A stretch of 64,000 nt of DNA from Oidiodendron maius Zn (Eukaryota > Ascomycota > Leotiomycetes > Myxotrichaceae), in assembly GCA_000827325.1 (NCBI GenBank), contig KN832873.1, forward strand, positions 3,037 to 67,036. Direction: 5' to 3'. Numbering within the stretch: position 1 is the first letter of the stretch; each line of letters begins with the position of its first letter. A program made the translations under genes and the position numbers. The notes beneath the pieces are model-generated. The model saw only the letters and a list, made by a program, of their open reading frames with translations. It was not told the DNA's origin and did no database searches. This document shows positions 12,036 through 24,180 of the stretch, in pieces.

Positions 12036-15000
12036 CCTACTAAACCTAGTAGTACAACTTCCTCTAGACTGATATCTATATTTTAAGCTATTATAAGTAT
12101 AGCTTTAATAATCTTAGCCTGTCTTTCCTCTAGTATATTATTAGGATTAGGTTTCTACTTCTATATATTATAGCAATCTGGCTTAATAAGATTATTTAGC
12201 TAGATATAGAGTATATTAGTATACCTAGAGTAGTTATCCTTAATCAGAGTAGTATCTAGTATACTCTATTTAGATAAGGTATTTTATAGAGTAACTAGTT
12301 TACTAGGTTTAGTAATAGACTTAGAGAATATTACCTTTACTAGTACTAGAATAATTATATTAAAGTTATTTAACTTTTTAGATAGTAAAGGAGTTACTAT
12401 TAGGACTAGTTCCTCTTTATCTACTAGCCTCCTTGATTATCTAGCTATATTCTATAAGGGTAGTTTATTTAGAGTCTTTTATAGATTCAGGCTATAAATC
12501 CTTAAGTCTATAGTTCCCTTTTAGACTAACTTATTCTAGTCTACTATTACTAATTATATAGTATATTCTAGGTCTAGTATATATACCTTAAACTGTTTAG
12601 CTATAGTTTTAGAGTATTCTATAAATATATATATTAATTCTCTAGATATAAGCTTATCTACTTTACTACCTTTAGATAGTAACTTTAAGTTAATATATAT
12701 ATAGTATTTAGTATTAAATATATAGATATAATTAGCTTTCTGGTTCTTTATATCTATATAAGCCTTTTCTAGTAAAAAGGTATAGTCTAGAGTAGATAAT
12801 CTAATCCCTCTAGATAGCCTATTCTAGATATATATATATACTTCTACTATTTTATTCTAGAACTTGATTAGTAGCTTAATATTGATTAGTATAGCTTATA
12901 TATCCCCTTTAGTAGTCTAGATAGCTCTCTCTACTAGTCTATTTTGATTATACTAGTAAGGAGCTATTAGCTAGTAGACTACCCTCTCTATCTTTATTTA
13001 ATTTTCTAAAAGTAATTTAAGCTTAATAGTATTATTAACTCTAACTCTAATTAATTTTATCTAGGTTTTTTATTCTATTTTTATTTTCTAATAGTATAAT
13101 TTTAGGATAAGCTTATCCTTTATCTTAGCTAGAATAATCTATTCTTTATAAGTAGTATTTTTAATTAATATTTTAAAGTAAAAGTTTCCTTTTAGTATCT
13201 TTAGAAGTAAGCTATATATATTAATAGAAATAAGCTTAAGTATCTAGTCTTTCTAGAGGTTTAATTACTTACTAATCTAGTTTTATAGCTTAGCTAGTTT
13301 ATATACTTTATATAGATTCCTCTAGATATATCTAAGGATTATAATTTTATAGATATTACTAACTTTATATAGTTTCCTTAGCTTCTTAAGGCTATAGTAG
13401 CTAAACTAATAATATATTAGTTTATATTATTCTCTAATCTCTTTTTTAGATTTCTTCTTAAGCTATAGGCTAGTATTATCTAATAAGCTAAGAGTATTAG
13501 ACTTATTATTAGCCTTATATTCTTAGTAATTATATACTAGCTTACTATTAGTTTCTCTTACTAGTAGGGTTAAATAAGATAAAGTATAAGCTAGAGTGAT
13601 TTTCTCTAGTAGCTAGATTAAATTACTTTAAGTAGAGAAGGCTCTTTTATTAAGCCTTTTCCTAATCTATAAGATAATATATATACTACTAGATATATCT
13701 GCTTAAATAAGTATCTTATTATCTTTCTTGAAGTATATTGTTTTATTATTAAATAAACTAAGAATACTTTTCTAGAAGTAGATTTTCTAAAATAATATAA
13801 AATTAATACTAAAATAAGGAATATAAAGTATATTAGATAAAAGTATAGATTTACTAGAACTAATATATATCTTGACTATCCCTTTATATTCTAAATATAA
13901 CTTCCCTTCTCTAACTTTAATAGTATACTAATAAATAGAAATTAATAGCTTTCTAAAAAGTTAGGTTTAGTTAGTTATATATAAAGAGATACTAGTATCT
14001 AAAGCTTATTAGAATAGCTAGATCTTACTAACTGCTTCTTTTAAAATAGTAGCTATTTTAGTATTATCTTCTAATTCTTTAGTATTATCTAGCTTAGTAG
14101 ATAAAGGCTTATTATTATTATTTAAAGTAAATAAAAAGTCTTAAGTATTATTTATAATATATTCCCTTTAGAGTTTAGGTTTAGAACTCCTTTTCTTTAG
14201 TTTTAAGAAGGCTCTCTACTTCCTATAGCTTTTATCTCTAGTAGTCTAGCTTTTAGTTTTAAATTTCTAGATAAATTTAAGTATTTCTTCCTTAAAGCTA
14301 TAGTTCTAGATAAAATACTTATTACTATATAAGTAGTAGAGAACTAATTGTTTAGAGTATTATCTAGCTGTTTTCTTTAGATAATTAGAGTTAGTACTAG
14401 AGTCCTAATCTTTCTATTATTAATATCTCTAGTTATCTTTAGCTATAAATACCTTACTAGAAGTAGTATTCTTTATCTATAATTTATACTTCTAGAGAAT
14501 CTAGAGTTTTTTAGTTATATCTAATCTATCCTAGATATTTAAAGCTATATAGATAACTAAGTAGTTATCTAGAAGTCCTTAAAGAAAGAATTTAAATAGA
14601 GTGTTTTTAGTATATACTAATACTAGTATAGGATTAGCTATAATAACTCTCTTTTCTAGCTTTATAAGCTTAATCCAAGTATCCTTAATTAACTTCCCTT
14701 TAACTAGTATAAAATATATAATCTTCTTTAAGTCTTTATACTATTCTTATAGTTTAATTATACTATACTTAATATATAATATATTCTATTTATCTTTAAT
14801 ATCTAAAAGGGGTTTAATAAAGGCTTAATCTAATAGACTAATATAGATTATAATTAGATAGAGAACCTTAGCTAAACTAGCTTAGTACTTCTCTCTCCTC
14901 TCTATATTCTATTATAGTATCTTTATCTTGATTTTTAGGCTATTAATACCTTCTATAAGGTTATTAATTAGATTTAATATAGATAGTATAGAGATAAGTA

Positions 15001-15567
15001 TAAATTGTCTAATCTATATATAATTACTTTTAGTCTAGTTAAGAATAAAGTTAAGCTTTTATCTAATAATATATAGATTAAATAGCTAGAACTAGCTCCT
15101 CTAGTTTAAGTAGCTAAAAACAGGTACTAGTTATTTCTAGATAAAATACTTTAGATTAAAATCTATATTTCTAGGTTTCTAGTATTAAAATCAGTTAGAG
15201 TATTTATAATAAAGAAAGGAGTAGAATTTTCAGACTATTAAATAGTAGTCTATAGTTTTAATAACCTTATTATAATAGTTAGTTAGTTGAATTGATTTAG
15301 ATTACTAGCTATAATCCTATTTAAACTAGTAGTTATATCTAGCTTGTTTATAGTCCCTTCTACTTATATTAAGCTATTATATCTAGTTGCTTGTTTATAG
15401 ACTCTTTCTATATATATTAAGCTATTATATACTCTATTCTAGTTTAGAGGCTCTTATAATTACCTTCTATTCTATTATCTATATAATAAGCTTATAGACT
15501 TTAATAAGTAATTAATTAATATATCTAATATAACTACTAACCTAAAGTAAAACCTAGGTTTATAATC

Positions 15568-15887
15568 TATTAAAAGGCTATAACTATAAAGTATAAGTAA
15601 TAAGAGTAATATAAAGGAAGTAAGGTAAAAGCAAGGATTAAAGTATTTAGATTAATTAAAGTTATCTATTTTAGATTATAGTAGTTACTATACCCCTTTA
15701 TATATACTTTATAGTATCCCTTAAAGATTAGTTCTCTCTAGAGGGATATATTATTAGGAATATTATAAGTATACTATTACTTTAGAAAATAATATATTAG
15801 AAAGTAATATATCTCTTAAAGAATATAATATAGTATCTTTAGTTATATACTATATCTAATAATAGCTATACTAAAATACTCTTAATA
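15568..15887 (-). repeat. 5' LTR of copia A
   Basis: 320 bp, partner of 2484-2803. Just inside it, read on the minus strand, is a sequence compatible, allowing RIP transitions, with the half-molecule initiator-Met tRNA primer site seen in copia B. Confidence 0.9.
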
Positions 15888-16693
15888 ATAATCTATAAAA
15901 CCTAGTAGTTCTATTATATAGCTACCTTTAGATATACTACTAGTATCTAGATATTTATATAGACTATCCTAAATCTTATCTATAGTTAAGAAAAGGGATT
16001 TATTAACTTTAGGTTCTAGAGTATCCTTTATACTAGTAACTAATCTATTAAAAGTATCTTACTTTAACTATAATAAAGTAGAGTATTTTACTAGCTCTTA
16101 CTTTAACCCTTATACTATACTAAAGATTAATAAGATTAAACAAGATATTAAAGTTTCTAGTAATAAAGCAAATAATAAGACTAACTCTAAATCTAAGTTA
16201 GAAAACTAGAAGCTCTAAACTAAAGCTCTTTCTTTAAAGTCTATATATTTAATCTCTAGTAGATTAATTTAAGTTTATTAATAGTAAATAACTCCTTTAC
16301 TCTTATATATATACTCTATAAGGATAGAGTTATAATCTAAGCTAAAGCCTTTAGTAATACTAAAGCTAATAGCTATATTTTCCTTGATTTAAGATTTATA
16401 TTAGATCTCTACTATACTTTTAATTTAAAGTCTAGATAACTTCTCTAGACTATTTATCTTAAGGGATTCAATAGTAAGAAAGAGTCTCTAATATCTTAAT
16501 ATCTCTTGTTTAATATAGAGATTAATAGCTATAGAATCTATAATCTTCTAATACTAATTATAGAGCTAGACTCTTATAATATTATTATTAGAAGGAATTT
16601 CTTTAATTATTTCTATATTTTGATTAATGTTTATAACTAATAGCTATAGTAGCCTTAGAAATTTCTCTCTAATAAGACTTATTTATAAACTAT
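15888..16693 (+). mobile_element. Ty3/gypsy remnant (gag end and protease) between the copia copies
   Basis: Plus-strand reading shows a degenerate CCHC-type zinc knuckle near 16050-16110, then a retropepsin-like region to about 16640. This is the gag-to-protease order of a Ty3/gypsy element. It is cut on the left by copia A and on the right by copia B. Whether it belongs with the minus-strand remnant at 1-2483 is unresolved, since the two read best in opposite directions. Heavily broken. Confidence 0.55.
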
Positions 16694-17013
16694 TATTAAG
16701 AGTATTTTAGTATAGCTATTATTAGATATAGTATATAACTAAAGATACTATATTATATTCTTTAGGAGATATATTATCTTCTAATATATTATCTTCTAAA
16801 GTAATAGTATACCTATAGTATTCCTAATAATATATCTCTTTAGAGAGAACTAATCTTTAAGGAATACTATAGAGTATATATAAAGAGATATAGTAACTAC
16901 TATAATCTAAAATAGATAACTCTAATTAATCTAAATACCTTAGTCCTTGCTTTTGCCTTACTTCCCCTATATTACTTTTATTACTTATACTTTATAGTTA
17001 TAGCCTTTTAATA
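16694..17013 (+). repeat. 5' LTR of copia B
   Basis: 320 bp; matches 22610-22929 and, inverted, both LTRs of copia A. Differences are mostly transitions. Confidence 0.92.
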
Positions 17014-17015
17014 GA

Positions 17016-17027
17016 TTATAAGTCTAG
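17016..17027 (+). promoter_or_regulatory. Primer-binding site of copia B, initiator-Met tRNA half-molecule type
   Basis: TTATAAGTCTAG lies two bases after the 5' LTR. Allowing RIP transitions it fits TTATGAGCCCAG, the complement of the anticodon-arm side of initiator tRNA-Met. Priming by a cleaved iMet tRNA is known for Drosophila copia and Ty5. The match is by inspection. Confidence 0.55.
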
Positions 17028-18759
17028 GTTTTACCTTAGATTAGTAGTTATATTAGATATATTAATTAATTGCTTATTAAAGTCTATAAGTCTATTATAT
17101 AGATAGTAGAATAGAAGGCAATTATAGGAGCTTCTAAACTGGAATAGAGTATATAGTAGCTTGATATATATAGAAAGAGTCTATAAACAAATAACTAGAT
17201 ATAGTAGCTTAATATAAGCAGAAAGGACTATAAATAAGCTAGATATAACTACTAGTTTAAATAAGATTATAGCTAGCAATCTAAATTAATTTAACTAACT
17301 AACTATTATAATAAGATTATTAAAACTATAGACTACTATTTAATAGTCTGAAAATTCCACTCCTTTCTTTATTATAAATACTCTAGCTGATTTTAATACT
17401 AGGAATCTAGAAGTATAGATTTTAATCTAGAGTATCTTATCTAGAAACAACTAGTATCTATCTTTAGCTACCTAAACTAGAGGAGCTAGTTCTAGCTATT
17501 TAATCTATATATTATTAGATAAAAGCTTGATTTTATTCTTAACTAGACTAAAAGTAACTATATATAGATTAGATAATTTATACTTACCTTTATACTATCT
17601 ATATTAGATTTAATTAATAACCTTATAGAAGGTATTAATAGCCTGAAAATCAAGATAAAGATACTATAATAGAATATAAAAAAGAGAAAGAAGTATTAAG
17701 CTAGTTTAGTTAAGGTTCTCTATTTAATTATAATCTATATTAGTCTACTAGATTAAGCCTTTATTAAACCCCTTTTAAATATTAAGGATAAATAGAATAT
17801 ATTATATACTAAGTATAATATAACTAAACTATAAGAATAGTATAAAGACTTAAAGAAGATTATATATTTTATACTAGTTAAAGGGAAGCTAATTAAGGAT
17901 ATTTAGATTAAGCTTATAGAGCTAGAAGAGAGAGTTATTATAGCTAACTCTATACTAATATTAGTATATACTAAAAATATTTTATTTAAATTCTTTCTTT
18001 AAGGACTTCTAGATAATTATTTAGTTATCTATATAGCCTTAAATATCTAGAATAGATTAGATATAACTAAAAAACTCTAGATTCTCTAAAAGTATAAATT
18101 ATAGATAAAGGATATTACTTCTAGTAAGGTATTTATAGCTAAAGATAACTAGAGATATTAATAATAAAGAGATTAGGACTCTAGTACTAACTCTAATTAT
18201 CTAAAGAAAACAACTAGATAATACTCTAAATAATCAGTTCTCTATTATTTATATAGTAATAAGTATTTTATCTAGAACTATAGTTTTAAGGAAGAAGTAT
18301 TTAAATTTATCTAGAAACTTAAAGCTAAAAGCTAGATTACTAGAGATAAGAGCTATAAGAAATAGAGAGTCTCCTTAAAACTAAAGAAAAGGAGTCCTAA
18401 ATCTAAACTCTAAAGGGGATATATTATAAATAATATTTAAGACTCCTTATCTATTTTAGATAATAATAATAAGCCTTTATCTACTAAGCTAGATAGTACT
18501 AAAGAATTAGAGGATAATACTAAAGTAGTTACTATTTCAAAAAAAATAATTAGTAAGATCTAGCTATTCTAATAGGCTTTAGATACTAGTATCTTTTTAT
18601 ATATAACTAATTAAACCTAACTTTTTAGAGGGTTATTAATTTCTATTTATTAGTATACTATTAAAGTTAAAGAAGGGAAGTTATATTTAGAATATAAAGG
18701 GATAGTTAAGATATATATTAGTTCTAGTAGATCTATACTTTTATTTAATATACTTTATT

Positions 18760-19072
18760 NNNNNNNNNNNNNNNNNNNNNNNNNNNNNNNNNNNNNNNNN
18801 NNNNNNNNNNNNNNNNNNNNNNNNNNNNNNNNNNNNNNNNNNNNNNNNNNNNNNNNNNNNNNNNNNNNNNNNNNNNNNNNNNNNNNNNNNNNNNNNNNNN
18901 NNNNNNNNNNNNNNNNNNNNNNNNNNNNNNNNNNNNNNNNNNNNNNNNNNNNNNNNNNNNNNNNNNNNNNNNNNNNNNNNNNNNNNNNNNNNNNNNNNNN
19001 NNNNNNNNNNNNNNNNNNNNNNNNNNNNNNNNNNNNNNNNNNNNNNNNNNNNNNNNNNNNNNNNNNNNNNNN
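18760..19072. other. Run of 313 N, probably a false assembly gap
   Basis: The 70 bases before the run (18689-18758) are repeated exactly after it (19073-19142). Copia A has this stretch once with nothing inserted. Removing 18759-19142 makes copia B 5852 bp, the same as copia A. Confidence 0.9.
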
Positions 19073-22000
19073 AGAATATAAAGGGATAGTTAAGATATAT
19101 ATTAGTTCTAGTAGATCTATACTTTTATTTAATATACTTTATATTCCTTATCTTAGTATTAATCTTATATTATCTTAGAAAATCTACTTCTAGAAGGGTA
19201 TTCTTGGTTTATTTAATAATAAGATAATATACTTTAAGAAAGATAATAAAATATTTATTTAAATAGATATATCTAGTAGTATATATATTGTTTTATAGAT
19301 TAGGAAAGAGTTTAATAAGAGAGTCTTCTCTACTTAAAGTAATTTAATCTAGCTATTAGAGGAAATTACTCTAGCTTATACTTTATTTTATTTAGCTTTA
19401 CTAGTAAGGGAAACTAATAGTAAGCTAGTATATAATTATTAAGGATATAAGGCTAATAATAAGTCTAATACTCTTAATTTATTAGATAATACTAGCCTAT
19501 AACTTAAGAAGAAATTTAAGAAAGAGATTAGAGAGTAATATAAACTAATATATTATTAGTTTAGCTACTATAGCCTTAAGAAGCTAAGGAAACTATATAA
19601 AGTTAGTAATATCTATAAAATTATAATCTCTAGATATATCTAAAGGAGCCTATATAAAGTATATAAGCTAGCTAAGCTATAGAACTAGATTAGTAAGTAA
19701 CTAAACCTCTAGAAAGATTAGATACTTAAACTTGTTTCTATTAATATATATAGTCTATTTCTAAAGATACTAAAGGGAAACTTCTATTTTAGAATATTAG
19801 TTAAGAATATTACTTATAAAGAATAGATTATTCTAGCTAAGATAAAGGATAAGCTTATCCTGAAATTATACTATTAGAAAATAAAGATAGAGTAAGAAAT
19901 CCAGATAAAACTAATTAAAGTTAGAGTTAATAATACTATTAAGCTTAAATTACTTCTAGAAGATTAGATAAAGATAGAGAAGATAGTCTACTAGCTAATA
20001 GCTCTTTACTAGTATAATTAAAACAGACTAGTAAAGAGAGCTATCTAGACTACTAAGGGGGATATATAAGCTATACTAATTAATACTAAGCTACTAATCA
20101 AGTTCTAGAATAAGGTAGTAGAAGTATATATATATATCTAGAATAGACTATCTAGAGGGATTAGATTATCTACTCTAGACTATACCTTTTTACTAGAAGA
20201 GGCTTATATAGATATAAAGAACTAGAAAGCTAATTATATCTATATATTTAGTACTAAATACTATATATATATTAACCTAAAGTTATTATCTAAAGGTAGT
20301 AGGGTAGATAAGCTTATATCTAGAGGATAAGTATATATATTTATAGGATACTTTAAGACTATAGCTAAACAGTTTAAGGTATATATACTAGACTTAGGAT
20401 ATACTATATAATCAGTAATAGTAGACTAGGATAAGTTAGTCTAAAAAGGAACTATAGACCTAAGGATTTATAGCTTAAATCTATAAAGGACTCTAAATAA
20501 ACTACCTTTATAGAATATAGCTAGATAACTAAGGAGGCTAGTAGATAAAGAGAAACTAGTCCTAATAGTAACTCCTTTACTATCTAAAAAGTTAAATAAC
20601 TTTAATATAATTATTCTAGTACTAGTAAAGGTAATATTCTCTAAGTCTATTACTAAACCTAGTAAACTAGTTACTCTATAAAATATCTTATCTAAATAGA
20701 GTATACTAGATACTACTCTAATTAAGGATAACTACTCTAGATATACTAATATACCCTATATCTAGTCAAGTAATCTTATTAAGCTAGATTACTATAATAT
20801 ATAGAAGCAGAAGCCTAACTCTAATAATATACTAGAGGAAAGATAGGCTAAGATTATTAAAGCTATACTTATAATAGCTTAAAATATAGATATTAGTCTA
20901 AAGGAAGTTATACTACTAGGCTTAGTAGGAGTAGAGATAATTCTGATTCCCTAGTTATATAGTAATATAATAAACAATCTATAATATAGATTATAATAGT
21001 AGATAGCTATCTAATAAGAGATTATATTACTAGAAATAAATAATATTTAGGAACAAGAGATATATCTAGATAGAGCTAACCTTATCTCTATTAAATAGGT
21101 CTTTATAATTAAACTAAATATAGATAGCTTAGTTAAACAGTTTAAAGTAAGGCTTATAGTAAAAGGATTCTTATAAATATAGAGAGAGGATTATAATGAA
21201 ACCTTTACTTTAATAGTATAGATAGATATACTATAAGTATTTATAGCAATTATAGCTACTAAAGACTTAGAATACTATTAATTTAATATTAAAAATATAT
21301 TTACTAAGTTAAAGCTATAGGAGGTAATCTATCTTGCTTTACTAAAAGGAGTAAGAGTTAGGTCTAGATATATATTATAGGCTATATAGAGCCTTTATAG
21401 ATTAAAGTAATCTGTCTAAGACTAGAACCTTCTAGTAAAGGACTTCCTATTTAAGATTAGCTTTATCTAGAGTCTAGTAGACCTGTATCTCTATACCTAT
21501 ACCAAGTATAGTATAATCCTACTTTTATATATTAATGATATTATAGCTATAGCTAGAAAGATATCAAATATTAACTAGTTCTACTTTAAGCTTTCTACCT
21601 GATTTAATATTAAGGATCTAGAAGGGATTTCTAAAATTTTTAGTATTTAGATTATAAGAAATTGAAAGATAAGAGAGCTATTTATTAACCAGGAATACTA
21701 CCTCTAGACTATCCTAGACTATTTTAGGTTTAGAGAAGCCCTTTATAAGATAAAATAGATACTATTAAATAGATATAATAAAATCTACCTAGCCTTAAAG
21801 TAGGATACTATAATAAACAAGACTAAATACTAGTAGGTAATAGGAAGTATAATATATAGGATAGTTCTTATATACTCTAATATTGTATTTAGTATAAGGA
21901 GACTAAGCTAATACCTAAAAGGCTTAGTAGAGTACTATAGTAATAGTCTAAAAGAACTCTTTAGATATATCAGGTATATAATTAACTAGAAAATCCAATA

Positions 22001-22609
22001 TAGCCTAATAAAATAATCTAAGCTTATTATATATATAATAGATATACTAGATAAGAACCTTATAGTCTATTTAGATACTAACTAGATAGAAGACAAGTCT
22101 AACTATAAGAGTATATCTGGATATATTGCAATGCTTTATAAAGGTCTAATATTCTAGATAAGTTAAAAGTAAAAGTTAGTAGCTATATCAAGTACTAAAT
22201 CCAAGTATATTATAATATCGCTATATATAAAGTAAGTAGTATAGCTAGAATAAGTAATTAGAGATATAGAATATCTAGAATATATTAGGAAAGATCTTAA
22301 TAATGTCTAAGTTAGAGAGGATAACTAGGGAGCTCTAGTACTAATAAAGAACCCTTATTTATATAAATAATCAAAGTATATTAATATCTAATATTACTAT
22401 ATCTAGAATCTTGAAGAGAGGAAGAAGATTATAGTCTTATATATACTTACTACTAAAATAATTACAGATAGAATAATTAAGCCACTTAGCTGAAATATAT
22501 TCCTCTGTTTTAAGGAATTAATAGGGCTAACAACTAGTAGGAGTAGGAGCAAGTAGGAGTACTACTAATAGTAAGAACTTAATTATATCCTATAAAGACT
22601 AAGTAGGAG

Positions 22610-22929
22610 TATTAAGAGTATTTTGGTATAGCTATTGTTAGATATAGTATATAACTAAAGATACTATATTATATTCTTTAGGAGATATATTACCTTCTAA
22701 TATATTATCTTCTAAAGTAATAGTATATTTATAGTGTTTCTAATAATATATCTCTCTAGAGAGAACTAATCTCTAAGGGATACTATAGAGTATATATAAA
22801 GGGGTATAATAACTACTATAATCTAAAATAGATAACTCTAGTCAATCTGAATACCTTAGTCCTTACTCTTACTCTGCTTCCTCTATATTACTCTTATTGC
22901 TTATACTTTATAGTTATAGCCTTTTAATA
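22610..22929 (+). repeat. 3' LTR of copia B
   Basis: 320 bp, partner of 16694-17013, followed by the ATTAT target duplicate at 22930-22934. Confidence 0.92.
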
Positions 22930-24180
22930 ATTATATAGCTAAAGGATTAGGCTAATAATACTAGACTTAACTTATAAATAGAAATTAATAGTAGAGCTTC
23001 TTAAGGTTAATACTTAGTCTCTAGTACTTATATACTAGTTCCTAATATATAGAGTATTAGTAGTATATAGCTAGAAGCTAGTTTTTAAACTCTTTATTTA
23101 GTTTATACTATAAGTAACTTCACTATATAATAGAAGAGACTCTTCCTACTAAAGCTAGATATATAAACTTAGTATAGAATTTATTAAAGTTCTACTCTAG
23201 AGAATACTTTAAAGTATAAAAAGAGTTCTCTAACTATTTAGTCTTAAAGTAGTTCTAGAAGACTATATTTAAATACTCTAGTATCTTATCTATAGTTAAT
23301 TAGGGATCTAGATTATCCTTATTAATCCTTAGTTCTAGAAAGCTTTAGACCTTGCCTTTAGTATAGCTAAAGATATAATTAATCTAGTCTTATTCTATAG
23401 ACTACTAGTCTATATTAGTATATAGTTTTCTTTATAGAAAGAATCTCTATATAATATAGATAGATAAAATACTATTATTAAACTTAGTAAAATCTATATA
23501 TTTAGAGGAATACTTTATAAATTATAGATAGCTCTAATTATACTAGTAGTATCTAGAGCTATAATTCTAATAAGATCTATAGAAGCTATTAGAAGGAGAG
23601 TTATCTAGGTCTTCTAGTAGATAGTAAAGAGGTTCTTAAGTATCTAGTATACTAGTCCTTAGATCCTTAGCTAGAAACTATACTAGAAGACTCTGAAACT
23701 ACTTGTCTATTAGCTAGACTAAAGATCTAATAAGGTTCAATAAGCTCTAATTTAGATATACTCTTAGTTTTAGATTTTAAGTAAAGTCTAAATCAATTAG
23801 CTAGGACTTAAGGATAGAGTCTCTAGACTATATAGAAGGTGTTTTCTAATAAGTAGAGGATTCTTCTATCTCTTAGATAGCTACTACTTTATCTATAGAC
23901 TTATATTATATAGTTAATATTATTACTAATATAGAGATTAATAATAAAGACTTAGTGTTTTAAACTCTTCTTAAAAAAGACTAGCTTAACTTAATTAAGA
24001 GGAGCTAGAGAGAGTAGTAATAGATAGAAGGCTCTAACCTAATATCTCTTCTACTTGACTTCTAGTTAGAGTAAGCTTATAGAATATTATATTATAGCTT
24101 TATAGATCTATTCAATATAATAGATTCAATATAAAAGAGAGGGATATATTTAAGCTTTATCTCTAGAAGGTTTATTAAAC
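22930..24180. other. Unclassified RIP-mutated repeat DNA
   Basis: AT-rich and almost free of CG, like the flanking transposons. Short plus-strand stretches read as if once coding, but I could not place them in a family. It may be the continuation of the gypsy remnant at 15888-16693 beyond copia B, or the 3' part of the PiggyBac-like element to the right. No gene is supported. Confidence 0.4.

Larger units (their letters stand above)
2484..15887 (-). mobile_element. Ty1/copia element A, interrupted by a nested Ty3/gypsy element
   Basis: A full-length but fossil Ty1/copia element. Its two 320-bp LTRs (2484-2803 and 15568-15887) have TATTAA/TTAATA ends, which I read as RIP-altered TGTTAA/TTAACA. 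The flanking 5-bp sites are ATAGT and ATAAT, a target duplication differing by one G-to-A change. Without the gypsy insertion and its duplicated 5 bp, the element is 5852 bp. It is the same family as copia B in the opposite orientation. It is broken throughout by transition mutations; age cannot be taken from LTR divergence because RIP has acted. Confidence 0.9.
16694..22929 (+). mobile_element. Ty1/copia element B
   Basis: Structurally complete fossil of the same family as copia A, on the plus strand. LTRs are 16694-17013 and 22610-22929 (320 bp each). Target duplications are ACTAT on the left and ATTAT on the right, one C-to-T change apart. The pol order is copia-type: gag about 17.7-18.5 kb, protease and integrase about 18.6-20.4 kb, reverse transcriptase about 21.0-21.8 kb, and RNase H about 21.8-22.5 kb. 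It contains the 313-N run, which appears to be a false gap. It is broken by many RIP-type changes. Confidence 0.92.

Noticed and set aside
14601-14828. 75-codon plus-strand frame in copia A
   Set aside because: AT-rich RIP-mutated DNA antisense to copia gag; low-complexity hydrophobic product, no support.
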